From: WHTI01 sp963826105
Lineage (GTDB): Bacteria > Actinomycetota > CADDZG01 > WHSQ01
NCBI GenBank assembly: GCA_963826105.1
Contig: CAWGWA010000006.1
Location: forward strand, 124,001-188,000
Length of the DNA: 64,000 bases
Direction of reading: 5' to 3'
Shown one piece after another: positions 36,744-44,925 of this stretch. Below the pieces are notes generated by a model. It was not told where the DNA came from. It ran no database searches and saw only the letters and a program-made list of their open reading frames with translations. A program made the translations under genes and the position numbers. Position 1 is the first letter of the stretch. Each line of letters begins with the position of its first letter.

Positions 36744-37735
36744 GGCACGTACCTCGTGCCACACGTGCCGAAGTCGTCCTTGCAGACGTTGATCAGGTGC
36801 TGGTTGCCCCATTCCCCGTAGTTGGTCGTGCGCTGAACGGCCTCGAGGAGGGTGGGGAGTCGCTTGACGATCTTCCGGAGGTCCGCACGCCGGTCGTTGA
36901 TGGCATCGAGCAGGACCGCCAGATCGTCGATCTCCGCCTCGATCAATTCGTCGTTGTCACGCACGATCTGCCCGAGTTTGCGCGCCGCAACGTCGAGGTT
37001 GACCAGCGCCCCCCTGATGTCCTCGCGGCTTGCCGACAGGTCGGTGAGGAACGAGCCCATGTCTTCGAGCGATGAGCGGAGCTGAGCATCTCGAGTCGCG
37101 AGGTTCGACGTCACCGAGGTGACGCCCTCGAGGAGAACGTCGAGTTCCTCATCCTTCGACGCCAACGTGTCGGAGATGTCGGCGAGGTTGGTGAACAGAC
37201 TCGCGGTGACGTCTTCTCGTCCCTTCAGGGCGGCAAGGACTTCCTTGGTCACGATGTTGATGTCCTCGGAACTCGTTGAGCGGATCAATGGCCGCAGTCC
37301 GTTGAAAAGGATCGAGAGGTCGAAAGCCGGCTCGGTGCGTTCCAGGGGGATGAGATCGCCGTCTTGGAGGAGCCCCGAAACGCTCGACTCTGGATCCTCG
37401 ACGAGAGAGATCATCCGCTGCCCGATGAGATTGCGGAAGCGGACTTCCGCACCGACCCCCGCGGGGAGCTCGGTGCCCTCCTCGATCGACAGTTGGACCA
37501 GTGCGAGTCCGTCGTCGACCTTGATCTCCTCGACGCGCCCGATCGTTACCCCGGCAGCCTTAACGACATCCCCCTGGAGCAGCCCGGAGGCGTCCTCGAA
37601 CTCGGCGGTGATCGTGTACGGCGACGAGAAGAACTGGAAGTTCCCGATGATGGCGGCCAGCCACGAGGTGACGATCAAGGTCACGATCGTGAAGATCCCG
37701 AGTTTGACAGCGGTCCAGCGGAACCCCGGAATCAT
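36740..37735 (-). CDS. MCE-family protein, second of the operon
   Basis: A 331-residue MCE protein. Anchor about 10-35, MCE domain about 40-130 (ITAEFEDASGLLQGDVVKAAGVTIGRVEEI, then VRFRNLIGQRMISLVEDP), a long helical region with regular heptads, and a C-terminus CKDDFGTCGTRYVP whose Cys pair could form a disulphide outside the cell. Starts at ATG 37735 overlapping the first mce gene by ATGA. MceB-like by position. Confidence 0.88.
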   Translation of the reverse strand: MIPGFRWTAVKLGIFTIVTLIVTSWLAAIIGNFQFFSSPYTITAEFEDASGLLQGDVVKAAGVTIGRVEEIKVDDGLALVQLSIEEGTELPAGVGAEVRFRNLIGQRMISLVEDPESSVSGLLQDGDLIPLERTEPAFDLSILFNGLRPLIRSTSSEDINIVTKEVLAALKGREDVTASLFTNLADISDTLASKDEELDVLLEGVTSVTSNLATRDAQLRSSLEDMGSFLTDLSASREDIRGALVNLDVAARKLGQIVRDNDELIEAEIDDLAVLLDAINDRRADLRKIVKRLPTLLEAVQRTTNYGEWGNQHLINVCKDDFGTCGTRYVP

Positions 37736-38976
37736 TCGTCACCCCCGGCATCCAGGAACAGACGAATGGCCGGATCGAGCAGTAGGCCCGAGAGCGCGGG
37801 GTCCACGATCCGCTTCGTGTACTTGCGGATCAGCGAAGTGAGGTCATCAACCGAGAGCGTGGTCACGGATCCAGCCGAGAAGGTGTTGGGATCCCCCGGC
37901 TCGTCCGTATGAGGGCCCTGGCCATTGGAGTACAGCCCGCGCGATTCGATACCCGGTGGGACGTAGATCTGCCAGCAGACCATGTTCGATTCGAACTCCC
38001 CGGCGCATGGCTGCGAGAGTCCAGAGTTCCAGATGGTTGCGAACGCTTCCAGCTGTCGGATCAGGGACACGAGCGCGTCCGAGCGCGGCGCCACGATCTC
38101 GAGGACGTCGGCACCGTCTTCGATCAACCGACCGAAGGACTCTTCGGTCTGGATCTGGAAGGTGGCGAACTGGTCGAGGAACACAGGGACGCTCGCGTTC
38201 GATGCCCGGAACTCCGGAGCGGCACCCACGAGGGCCCGGTTAGCGGAATCGAGGGACGAGAGGAACGAGAGAAGGTCGGTGTCGTTGTCGTCGAGCCACT
38301 GAGAGAACTCCCTCAGCTGTCGGAGGGACAGGTCCAGCTCGTCGGAGCGCGAGTTGACCGCGACCAGGGCCCTGTAGCCGTCGTCGATCGCCGTCGCGGC
38401 CGATTCTTCCGAACCGGAGAAGCCATCGGCGAGGCTCTTGAGCACCTGTGCCAGTTGGTCGAGTGGCACCGAAGAGATCAGGTCATGGCCGAGTTGCATA
38501 GCTCTCTCGAACTCGAGCGGCTCCACCGTGTTGGCGTCCGGGATCTCGCTCCCCTCGCTGAGGAACCCGCCCGACGGCGACTCGGGTGGGATGAGCTCGA
38601 TCCATTTCTGACCGAACACCGTCTTGGACCGGATCTCAGCGATCGAGTCTGCGGGGATGTCGTAAGCGGGATCGAGGAGCATCTCGATCCGAGTGGTGTT
38701 GTCCGGCCCGGCGACTATGTCTCCGATGGAGCCCACCAACACGCCTCTGATCTTCACGTCGCCGCCAACGGGAAGCTGCTGTCCCACGCCGGGGGCGGAG
38801 AAGACCGCATCGACAGGCGTACCACCGCGGAATCCACCCTTGAGGAACACCCAAGTGAGGCCCGTAACGCCGGAAAAGAGAAGGATGGCGACGAGTCCAA
38901 GCGCGATGCGACGAGGTCTGCCGCGATCCGCGTATGGAGAGTCCTTCACCCCGCCGCCCCCTCGTCCCTTATCCAC
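37732..38976 (-). CDS. MCE-family protein, first of the operon
   Basis: Heads the six-gene mce operon; 414 residues from GTG 38976, which has GGGAGG six bases upstream. A cytoplasmic basic tail (about 1-24) precedes the anchor helix (25-45), then one MCE domain (about 52-145: FSAPGVGQQLPVGGDVKIRGVLVGSI, IRSKTVFGQKWIEL), a helical stretch, and a C-terminal region with two Cys (QPCAGEFESNMVCWQIYVPPG). No YrbE permease genes precede it, unlike classical mce operons; a strong hairpin and a secreted-protein gene lie upstream. Confidence 0.88.
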   Translation of the reverse strand: MDKGRGGGGVKDSPYADRGRPRRIALGLVAILLFSGVTGLTWVFLKGGFRGGTPVDAVFSAPGVGQQLPVGGDVKIRGVLVGSIGDIVAGPDNTTRIEMLLDPAYDIPADSIAEIRSKTVFGQKWIELIPPESPSGGFLSEGSEIPDANTVEPLEFERAMQLGHDLISSVPLDQLAQVLKSLADGFSGSEESAATAIDDGYRALVAVNSRSDELDLSLRQLREFSQWLDDNDTDLLSFLSSLDSANRALVGAAPEFRASNASVPVFLDQFATFQIQTEESFGRLIEDGADVLEIVAPRSDALVSLIRQLEAFATIWNSGLSQPCAGEFESNMVCWQIYVPPGIESRGLYSNGQGPHTDEPGDPNTFSAGSVTTLSVDDLTSLIRKYTKRIVDPALSGLLLDPAIRLFLDAGGDE

Positions 38977-39019
38977 CCGTTCCTCCCGTCACGATACGAC
39001 GGTGGCCCGAATACGCGCA

Positions 39020-39049
39020 GCAGGGCGCCCCGGTTAGGGGGCGCCCTGC
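39020..39049. terminator. Strong 12-bp hairpin between the secreted-protein gene and the mce operon
   Basis: GCAGGGCGCCCC and GGGGCGCCCTGC form a perfect 12-bp stem with a six-base loop, 21 bases past the stop at 39070. There is no T-run on either side. It most likely ends transcription of the secreted-protein gene and so separates it from the mce operon. Confidence 0.65.
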
Positions 39050-39069
39050 GACGAAACGCTTGTTGCTAG

Positions 39070-39636
39070 CTACTGACCGATGATGACGTAGTCACCATTA
39101 CCGTCGCCGCCGTCCCACCCAGTGCAGGTGAATACGAGCTGGCTCGGGAACACGCTAAGACCATTCCCCAGTGCAACTGAGAAGTTGGGGGATGTCGCGT
39201 CGGTGCGGAAGTTCTGAACCGGGAACGGCCCGATGAGGGAGTCCAGGTCCGGAGCTCTGACCGAAACACGCGCGTTGGTACCGGTGACGAGGATCCCCGT
39301 GATCACGTTGTCGGATCCGGCCTCCACCGTGGTGGTGTTCGGACGGCTCGTGGTCGCGTCTGCGGTGCAGTCACCGGTGCCGTAGAAGCCACCGCCACCA
39401 CCGTAGGTACGGACGTCTAGTGCTCCGGTGCTACCGGGAGCCGAAAGAAGACCCATGTCGGCGACCGGTGCCGCCGAGACGTTCTGACCGTTGGAGGCCG
39501 CGATCTTGACCTTGCCCTTGACCTTGACACTCTTCGTTGCTGCCTGGACCACCGGAGCGCCGATCAGTGCGATCGCTGCGATTCCAGCGACCACCACCGC
39601 CAACGTCTTCCGGGTACCGCGCTTTGTGCTCTCCAC
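39070..39636 (-). CDS. Secreted protein of unknown function, 188 aa
   Basis: Not recognised. GTG 39636 follows GGGAGG by six bases. A clear signal peptide (basic start, TLAVVVAGIAAIALIGAPVVQA) is cleaved near residue 32, so the mature protein is exported. The mature part is rich in Gly, Thr, Ser and Val, probably all β-strand (VRTYGGGGGFYGTGDCT, DNVITGILVTGTNARVSV), with two Cys that may pair. A wall-associated or β-sandwich structural protein is possible. It stands alone, with a hairpin downstream. Confidence 0.75.
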   Translation of the reverse strand: MESTKRGTRKTLAVVVAGIAAIALIGAPVVQAATKSVKVKGKVKIAASNGQNVSAAPVADMGLLSAPGSTGALDVRTYGGGGGFYGTGDCTADATTSRPNTTTVEAGSDNVITGILVTGTNARVSVRAPDLDSLIGPFPVQNFRTDATSPNFSVALGNGLSVFPSQLVFTCTGWDGGDGNGDYVIIGQ

Positions 39637-39726
39637 CCATTACCTCCCTTAGACCGCGCGAAAAACCCTTACAGGCCCGAAGGTATACACCTGAGCGACC
39701 GATGACTAGAGGTTTGCGGGAAATAT

Positions 39727-40113
39727 CTAGTTTGGAGAGGCCCATTTTCGACCTAGGGTTGCGCTACAGACCCAAGCGATAAGGGACGAGACGAATCCTG
39801 CAGCGATCAGCAACATGCCTCCGGCCAGCGCCGCGTCCAGCAAGGGGACGATCACTCCCGCGAGGATCAGCCGCCAGAAACGATGGTTGCCGGGGTTCTC
39901 AGGGTCTTGATTCCAGGGAGAATCGGGCTCGCGGGTCGCTCCCCACATGTAAACGAGGCCCAGGAGGAAGGCGGCGAGGAAGTAGATGCCGGCCTTGGGG
40001 CGGTCGTCCTGAACCACGGTCGAGATCCGGAAGACGCTCGCGGCGATGAGTCCGGCGAAGACAAGTCCGGCGATCCCGAAGAATCGCCAACGACCGACTC
40101 TCGGGTTACTCAT
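39727..40113 (-). CDS. Small membrane protein downstream of trmD
   Basis: A 128-residue protein from ATG 40113, which overlaps the trmD stop as TGATG, so it is probably co-translated. Hydrophobic segments lie near 9-26 (FFGIAGLVFAGLIAASVF), 39-55, and a long hydrophobic stretch 82-118. The loop PDSPWNQDPENPGNHRFW is polar. Not recognised; no conserved functional motif is seen. Confidence 0.75.
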   Translation of the reverse strand: MSNPRVGRWRFFGIAGLVFAGLIAASVFRISTVVQDDRPKAGIYFLAAFLLGLVYMWGATREPDSPWNQDPENPGNHRFWRLILAGVIVPLLDAALAGGMLLIAAGFVSSLIAWVCSATLGRKWASPN

Positions 40114-40784
40114 CACTCTCCTCGCATATCGGGCCGGCGTTCTTGAGTGAGCCGGTGAGATTCCTCGTCGCGCCACCGCTTCACTTCCTCGTGGTGCCCG
40201 GACAATAGGATCTCGGGAACCTTGAGTCCCCTGAACTCGGCGGGCCTCGTGTACTGAGGGTGCTCCAAGGTTCCTGAAGAGTGCGACTCGGTCGCCAGGG
40301 ACTCGGGATTCCCCAGGACACCGGGCACGAACCTCGAGAGCGCCTCGATAACTACCATCGCGGCCAGTTCCCCACCGGCGAGGACGTAGTCCCCTATCGA
40401 GATCTCCTCGTCGATCAGCTCGTCGATCACCCTCTGGTCGACCCCCTCGTAACGACCACAGACGAGCACGAGGTGGTCGTGGCCCGCCAACCGCACGGCG
40501 CCCGCGTGATCGAACAAAGAGCCTCTAGGGGACATCAGGATCACGTGCGAGTCCTCGGTCGTCACCGCCTCGATCGCGGCGAAAAGCGGTTCTGGACGCA
40601 TGACCATCCCGGCGCCGCCCCCATACGGAGTGTCGTCGACCGATCGGTGGCGCCCCAGACCGTGGTCGCGGAGATCGTGGAGGCTTACCTCGAACAAGCC
40701 CTCGGTGATCGCCTTGCCCAACAGGCTCGCGCTGAGCGGTTCTTCGAACATGCTTGGAAACAGGGTGATGATGTCGACGCGCAT
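40113..40784 (-). CDS. trmD: tRNA (guanine-37 N1)-methyltransferase TrmD
   Basis: Methylates G37 next to the anticodon, preventing frameshifting. The 223-residue SPOUT protein has MRVDIITLFPSMFEEPL, DDTPYGGGAGMVMRPEPL, the knot region LVCGRYEGVDQRVIDELIDEEISIGDYVLAGGE, and GHHEEVKRWR. It follows rimM by two bases and is part of the rpsP-khpA-rimM-trmD operon found across bacteria. Confidence 0.98.
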   Translation of the reverse strand: MRVDIITLFPSMFEEPLSASLLGKAITEGLFEVSLHDLRDHGLGRHRSVDDTPYGGGAGMVMRPEPLFAAIEAVTTEDSHVILMSPRGSLFDHAGAVRLAGHDHLVLVCGRYEGVDQRVIDELIDEEISIGDYVLAGGELAAMVVIEALSRFVPGVLGNPESLATESHSSGTLEHPQYTRPAEFRGLKVPEILLSGHHEEVKRWRDEESHRLTQERRPDMRGE

Positions 40785-40786
40785 CG

Positions 40787-41275
40787 TCAGTCCAGCAGTC
40801 CCGCGGGGGGATCGATGACGACCCGCCGGGCATCCGTGTCCACCTGGGCCACGATCTCGGGGACCAGGGGGACGAGCCTCGTTCCAACCTGAGTCTCTAT
40901 CTCGAGCAGGTCCTGCGCCGAGCCGATGATCACATCCGAGATGGTGCCGATCCTCTCGCCGGAGATGAGGACTACCTCGAGGTCCTTGAGGTCGTCGACC
41001 CAGTACTCCCCAGTGGCCAGCTCCCTGCGGCTCTCCTCGGTCACGAACACGGACCCCCGCAGCCCCACCGCGCCTTCTCGCGTATCCACACCTGCGAAGC
41101 GGACCAGGAAGCGGTCGCTCCCATGCACCCGGGATTCGACGATCACCAGCTCACGACCGTCTTCATGGAAGAGGACTGAGCCGGGGTCGAAGCGATGGGG
41201 ATCATCCGAGAACTTCATCAGGTACACCTCGCCCAGGAGGCCATGGGGTTTGCCGATCGCGCCGGCGAGCAACAC
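40787..41275 (-). CDS. rimM: 16S rRNA processing protein RimM
   Basis: Assists 30S head assembly by binding S19. The 162 residues start at GTG 41275 with LLAGAIGKPHGLLGEVYLMKF, the family opening, followed by a β-barrel and a PRC-barrel C-terminal domain (GEYWVDDLKDLEVVL, LLEIETQVGTRLVPLVPEIV, then RRVVIDPPAGLLD). It lies six bases after khpA. Confidence 0.96.
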   Translation of the reverse strand: MLLAGAIGKPHGLLGEVYLMKFSDDPHRFDPGSVLFHEDGRELVIVESRVHGSDRFLVRFAGVDTREGAVGLRGSVFVTEESRRELATGEYWVDDLKDLEVVLISGERIGTISDVIIGSAQDLLEIETQVGTRLVPLVPEIVAQVDTDARRVVIDPPAGLLD

Positions 41276-41281
41276 GAGGGG

Positions 41282-41518
41282 TTAGTCGACTACTTCGACG
41301 AGGACCTGTCCGCCCTCGCCCTGGGCGGCAACCCTCGAGAGCGAGCGGATCGAATGGATGATGCGACCGCGCTTGCCGATGATCTTGCCCATGTCCTCGG
41401 GGTTGACCGTGATCTCGAAGATCGTCTGATCGCCTTCACCCTCGAGCTCGTCGACGGTGAGGTCCTCGGGATGATCGAGGAGCCAGCCACCGAGGTACTG
41501 GATCAGCTCACGGCTCAC
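41282..41518 (-). CDS. khpA: KH-domain RNA-binding protein KhpA
   Basis: A single KH domain of 78 residues. The GxxG RNA-binding loop is in MGKIIGKRGRIIHSIRSL. Start GTG 41518 overlaps the rpsP stop by GTGA. Gene order rpsP-khpA-rimM-trmD is the standard one. In other Gram-positive bacteria it pairs with KhpB and affects cell elongation and sRNA binding; no khpB is visible here. Confidence 0.95.
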   Translation of the reverse strand: MSRELIQYLGGWLLDHPEDLTVDELEGEGDQTIFEITVNPEDMGKIIGKRGRIIHSIRSLSRVAAQGEGGQVLVEVVD

Positions 41519-42003
41519 TTAGCGTCGTCGTCCTCTGTGGTCTCGGCGACATCCTCGTCGATCGACGGCATCTCGGCCGTCTCCTCGGCGGGAGCCTCCT
41601 CAGCGGGAGCCTCCTCAGCGGGAGCCTCCTCAGCGGGGACCTCCTCGGTCTCCGCTGCTACGGCCTCGTCCGAGACCGATGCCGCGGGGGTCGCCTTCAC
41701 GGGGGTGGTCTTCTTCGCGGGGGCCTCGCCGTACGGTGGGGGCAGCGGCTCTCCGGAGAACTCCGACCATGCCCCGGTGATGCGAAGCAGGTTCTTGACC
41801 GTATTTGAGGGCTGAGCGCCGAGCTGGAGCCAGTGGACGGCACGCTCCCCATTGATCTCGATGACCGAGGGATCCTCACGGGGGTGGTAGTGCCCGATCG
41901 TCTCGATGATCCGGCCGTCGCGGGGGCTGCGCGAGTCGGCCACAACGACGCGGAACGAGGGCTGCTTCCGCTTGCCGACACGCATCAATCTGATCTTGAC
42001 CAT
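41515..42003 (-). CDS. rpsP: 30S ribosomal protein S16 with long acidic tail
   Basis: The first ~85 residues are canonical S16: VKIRLMRVGKRKQPSFRVVVADSRSPRDGR, then IETIGHYHPRED and WLQLGAQPSNTVKNLLRITG. The total of 162 residues is nearly twice the usual size; the extra tail is Pro/Ala/Glu-rich, with EEAPA repeats and an acidic end (EDVAETTEDDDAK). Acidic S16 tails are found in several actinobacteria. The tail is likely disordered. Confidence 0.96.
   Translation of the reverse strand: MVKIRLMRVGKRKQPSFRVVVADSRSPRDGRIIETIGHYHPREDPSVIEINGERAVHWLQLGAQPSNTVKNLLRITGAWSEFSGEPLPPPYGEAPAKKTTPVKATPAASVSDEAVAAETEEVPAEEAPAEEAPAEEAPAEETAEMPSIDEDVAETTEDDDAK
41582..41649 (-). repeat. 15-bp tandem repeats in the rpsP tail
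   Basis: Three to four near-identical copies of a 15-base unit (gcctcctcagcggga on the plus strand) encode repeated AEEAP units. It is an in-frame coding repeat likely to vary in copy number between strains. Confidence 0.8.
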
Positions 42004-42052
42004 GACTTCCTAGACTCTCCTTGCGTTCCTTGGGGATTCGGGTGTCGAGGTG

Positions 42053-42078
42053 CGCCCGGCGCGGATGAACCCCGGGCG
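42053..42078 (-). terminator. Hairpin between ffh and rpsP
   Basis: CGCCCGG and CCGGGCG form a 7-bp stem with a 12-base loop in the 102-base gap between ffh and rpsP. There is no T-run. It may end or attenuate transcription from ffh into rpsP. Confidence 0.35.
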
Positions 42079-42105
42079 GGCTCAGAGATGTTATCAGGTC
42101 GGCCG

Positions 42106-43446
42106 TTAGCCCATCCCAGGCGGCAGCTTCATGCCGCCGGGGAGGCGCATCTTGCCTTTGCCGCCCGACATGGAGCGCATCATCTTCCGGACCTGATCGA
42201 ACTGCTTCACGATCTTGTTGACGTCCTGGACGGTGGTCCCGGAGCCCGTTGCGATCCGCCGCCGCCGGCTTCCGTTGATCAACTTCGGGTCGTTGCGCTC
42301 GTCGGGAGTCATCGAGCGGATCATCGCCTCGACCTTGGGTAGCTGGGCGTCCATGTCGTCTCCGGCCGGGAGCTTCGCGCCACCCGGGAGCATCGACAGG
42401 ACCTGTGACAAGGGGCCCATCTTCTTGATCTGCTGCAGTTGGCTAAGGAAGTCCTCAAAGTTGAAATCTGCCTTACGCAGTTTCTCCTGCATCTTGAGAG
42501 CCTCGGCCTCGTCGAAGACACCCTCGGCCTTCTCGATAAGGGTTAAGACATCCCCCATGCCGAGGATCCGAGAGGCCATGCGGTCGGGGTGGAAAGGCTC
42601 GAGATCGCCGAGCTTCTCGCCGACACCGGCAAACTTGATCGGTCGCTGGGTTACGTAGGCCATCGAGAGAGCGGCACCACCACGCGCGTCACCATCGAGT
42701 TTCGTGAGGATGACCCCGGTGAGGTCGACTTCGGCAAGGAACGACTCGGCGACGTTGACCGCGTCCTGACCCGTCATCGCATCGCACACCAGCAGGGTCT
42801 CGGCGGGGTTGACGGCCTTCTCGACTGCACCCAATTCGGCCATCAACTCGTGGTCAACGTGCATGCGACCGGCGGTGTCCACGATGAGGTCGGTGAAGCC
42901 CTCATCTCGAGCGGTCTTAAGTGCTGCCTTCGCAACGGCGACAGCGTCGGTGGTCCCCGAGGCATCGGCGCTGACCGCGACGCCCGCCTGCTCGCCGAGC
43001 AACTGCAGCTGCCGGATCGCGGCCGGCCTCCGGAGGTCGCACGCCGCGAGGAGGGGCTTCCTCCCCTGCTTCTTAAGGAGGGCGGCCAGTTTGGCCGAGG
43101 CGGTGGTCTTACCGGAACCCTGGAGCCCCGCGATCAGGATCACTCTCGGCGGCATATCGACCGCTCTCAGCCCGACATTCTTCTCGCCCAGGACGTCCAC
43201 CAGTGCGAGATGGACGATCTTGATGATCTGCTGCGCCGGGGTGAGGCTCTTGTGGATCTCAGCGCCCGAGGCTCGTTCCCTCACGTCGGTGACGAATGCC
43301 TTGACGACCTTGAGGGAGACGTCGGCTTCAAGGAGAGCGAGACGGATCTCGCGCAGAACCTCGTCGACCTGTTTCTCATCGAGCCGCCCGCGCGAGCGGA
43401 GCCGCGTGAAGATGTCATCGAGCCTGCCGGAGAGGGAATCGAACAT
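42106..43446 (-). CDS. ffh: Signal recognition particle protein Ffh
   Basis: SRP54 GTPase that binds signal sequences of nascent membrane proteins with 4.5S RNA. The 446-residue protein has an N domain, the G domain with GLQGSGKTTASAKLA and VDTAGRMHVDHELMAEL and TKLDGDARGG, and a Met-rich M domain ending with GKGKMRLPGGMKLPPGMG. The RNA-binding segment SRRRRIATGSG is present. It lies beside ftsY, its receptor, with one small membrane gene between. Confidence 0.98.
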   Translation of the reverse strand: MFDSLSGRLDDIFTRLRSRGRLDEKQVDEVLREIRLALLEADVSLKVVKAFVTDVRERASGAEIHKSLTPAQQIIKIVHLALVDVLGEKNVGLRAVDMPPRVILIAGLQGSGKTTASAKLAALLKKQGRKPLLAACDLRRPAAIRQLQLLGEQAGVAVSADASGTTDAVAVAKAALKTARDEGFTDLIVDTAGRMHVDHELMAELGAVEKAVNPAETLLVCDAMTGQDAVNVAESFLAEVDLTGVILTKLDGDARGGAALSMAYVTQRPIKFAGVGEKLGDLEPFHPDRMASRILGMGDVLTLIEKAEGVFDEAEALKMQEKLRKADFNFEDFLSQLQQIKKMGPLSQVLSMLPGGAKLPAGDDMDAQLPKVEAMIRSMTPDERNDPKLINGSRRRRIATGSGTTVQDVNKIVKQFDQVRKMMRSMSGGKGKMRLPGGMKLPPGMG

Positions 43447-43455
43447 GCTTGCAGG

Positions 43456-43716
43456 TTACGGTGTCAGGGCGAGAACCAGACCGGCGGCAACCAGGACACC
43501 ACCGGCCGCGGCCCCGATGGTCCCCATCCGCGCACTCGGCTCCCGGGTGAAGCGATCGACGACGTACCACCCCACCAGCACTACACCGACCCACAGCGTT
43601 GCGCCGGCGGCGACTTCGTCATCTCCCAGCGCAGAGAACACCAGGTAGCCGGCGAAGACGATCAGGACGCGGGCGATCATCCGAGGACGCCCTTCAGTGC
43701 CGGCGTCCCGCTTCAC
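43456..43716 (-). CDS. Small membrane protein between ftsY and ffh
   Basis: An 86-residue protein with three probable membrane helices (MIARVLIVFAGYLVFSAL, AAGATLWVGVVLVGWYVV, TIGAAAGGVLVAAGLVLAL). The frame starts at 43716, overlapping the ftsY stop, but the ATG at residue 13 (43680) gives a simpler helix-first protein. Not recognised. Its place between the two SRP GTPase genes suggests co-expression only. Confidence 0.7.
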   Translation of the reverse strand: MKRDAGTEGRPRMIARVLIVFAGYLVFSALGDDEVAAGATLWVGVVLVGWYVVDRFTREPSARMGTIGAAAGGVLVAAGLVLALTP

Positions 43717-44903
43717 GAGAGCAATGCGGCGATGAAGTCGTCCGGCACGAAGGGCTCGAGATCCTCGATCCCTTCACCGATTCCGATCAGCTTGATCGGT
43801 AGACCGAGGGACTCCTCGATAGCGATCGCGATCCCGCCTTTGGCGGTTCCGTCCAACTTGGTGAGGACTATGCCCGTGACTCCGGCCGATTCGGCGAACT
43901 GACGCGCCTGCACGAGACCATTCTGTCCGGCGGTCGCGTCGATCACCAGAAGCGCCTCGTCGACGCTCCCCTCCTTCTCGATGACACGTCTTACCTTCGC
44001 CAACTCGTCCATCAAAGGAGCCTTGTTGTGCAGGCGTCCAGCGGTGTCGACGATGAGGACATCGATGCCCTTCGCCCGTGCGTTCTTGACTGCATCGAAC
44101 GCCACGGCTCCAGGGTCGGCCCCCGGCTGGTGTTTGATCAATTGGGCGCCGGCTCGCTCCGCCCAGACCCCGAGCTGTTCGTCGGCGGCGGCCCTGAATG
44201 TGTCCGCTGCGGCGAGGGAGACGGTCCTTCCGTGATCCCGTAGGTCCGAGGCCAGCTTTCCGATCGTTGTGGTCTTACCCGTGCCGTTCACGCCGACCAC
44301 CAACCACACCGACGTCCCGATATCGGCGAAGGAGAGCGAGCGCTCCCGGTCCCGGTCGAATAGGTCCACGAGTTCCTCGGCTAGAAGCTTCCGTAGGTCC
44401 CCCGCAACGGTGACCTTCTCGCTCCGGGCTCGGTCACGTAAGCGTCCAACGATCAGTGTGACGACCTCGACACCGATGTCGGCTTGGATCAGCACGGCCT
44501 CGAGGTCTTCCCAGGTTTCATCGGTCGGGGTGCCGCGGAGAGCATCGAAGAGCTTGTCGCTGAGGAACTTGCGGCTCTTCGCCATTCGATCCTTGAGCGT
44601 CGGTCGGATCTGCTCCGGCGGCGTCGGGGGCTTGGTTCGCGGCGCCTCGACCACCACCTCTGGAGACTGCTCGACCAGCCGGACGTGTCCGCCTCCCGGC
44701 CTGGAGGGCCCCTTGAAGCGGTCGGCCTCATCTCTCCCGGCCGCCTCTGCGGCCTCCCTGGCTTCAGGGCTAACGAGCGGAGGTTCCTCATCGATGCGGG
44801 GGAACGCGGTCGTCTTCCGAGATCGACGTGCTACTGCCGCCCCAACCAGGACCACGGCTACGACGGCCAGGACGAGTCCAAGTATCACTAGCAGATCGGT
44901 CAT
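43713..44903 (-). CDS. ftsY: Signal recognition particle receptor FtsY
   Basis: Membrane-associated GTPase that receives the Ffh-ribosome complex. An N-terminal membrane helix (2-25) and a charged linker (about 30-105) precede the NG domain with VVGVNGTGKTTTIGKLA, DTFRAAADEQL, VDTAGRLHNKAPLMDEL and TKLDGTAKGG. 396 residues, normal size. It is 22 bases from smc. Confidence 0.97.
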   Translation of the reverse strand: MTDLLVILGLVLAVVAVVLVGAAVARRSRKTTAFPRIDEEPPLVSPEAREAAEAAGRDEADRFKGPSRPGGGHVRLVEQSPEVVVEAPRTKPPTPPEQIRPTLKDRMAKSRKFLSDKLFDALRGTPTDETWEDLEAVLIQADIGVEVVTLIVGRLRDRARSEKVTVAGDLRKLLAEELVDLFDRDRERSLSFADIGTSVWLVVGVNGTGKTTTIGKLASDLRDHGRTVSLAAADTFRAAADEQLGVWAERAGAQLIKHQPGADPGAVAFDAVKNARAKGIDVLIVDTAGRLHNKAPLMDELAKVRRVIEKEGSVDEALLVIDATAGQNGLVQARQFAESAGVTGIVLTKLDGTAKGGIAIAIEESLGLPIKLIGIGEGIEDLEPFVPDDFIAALLS

Positions 44904-44925
44904 CCGGTAAGCCTAGGTGATGCGG

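Noticed and set aside
41582..41649. Short direct repeats that could suggest a CRISPR array
   Set aside because: The repeats are contiguous 15-base coding units inside rpsP, with no spacers and no cas genes.
42589..43902. A 437-codon plus-strand reading frame
   Set aside because: It lies antisense to ffh and ftsY and shows no family motif; long antisense frames are expected in high-GC DNA. The same holds for 5719-6513, 12677-13765 and 53606-54859 on the plus strand.
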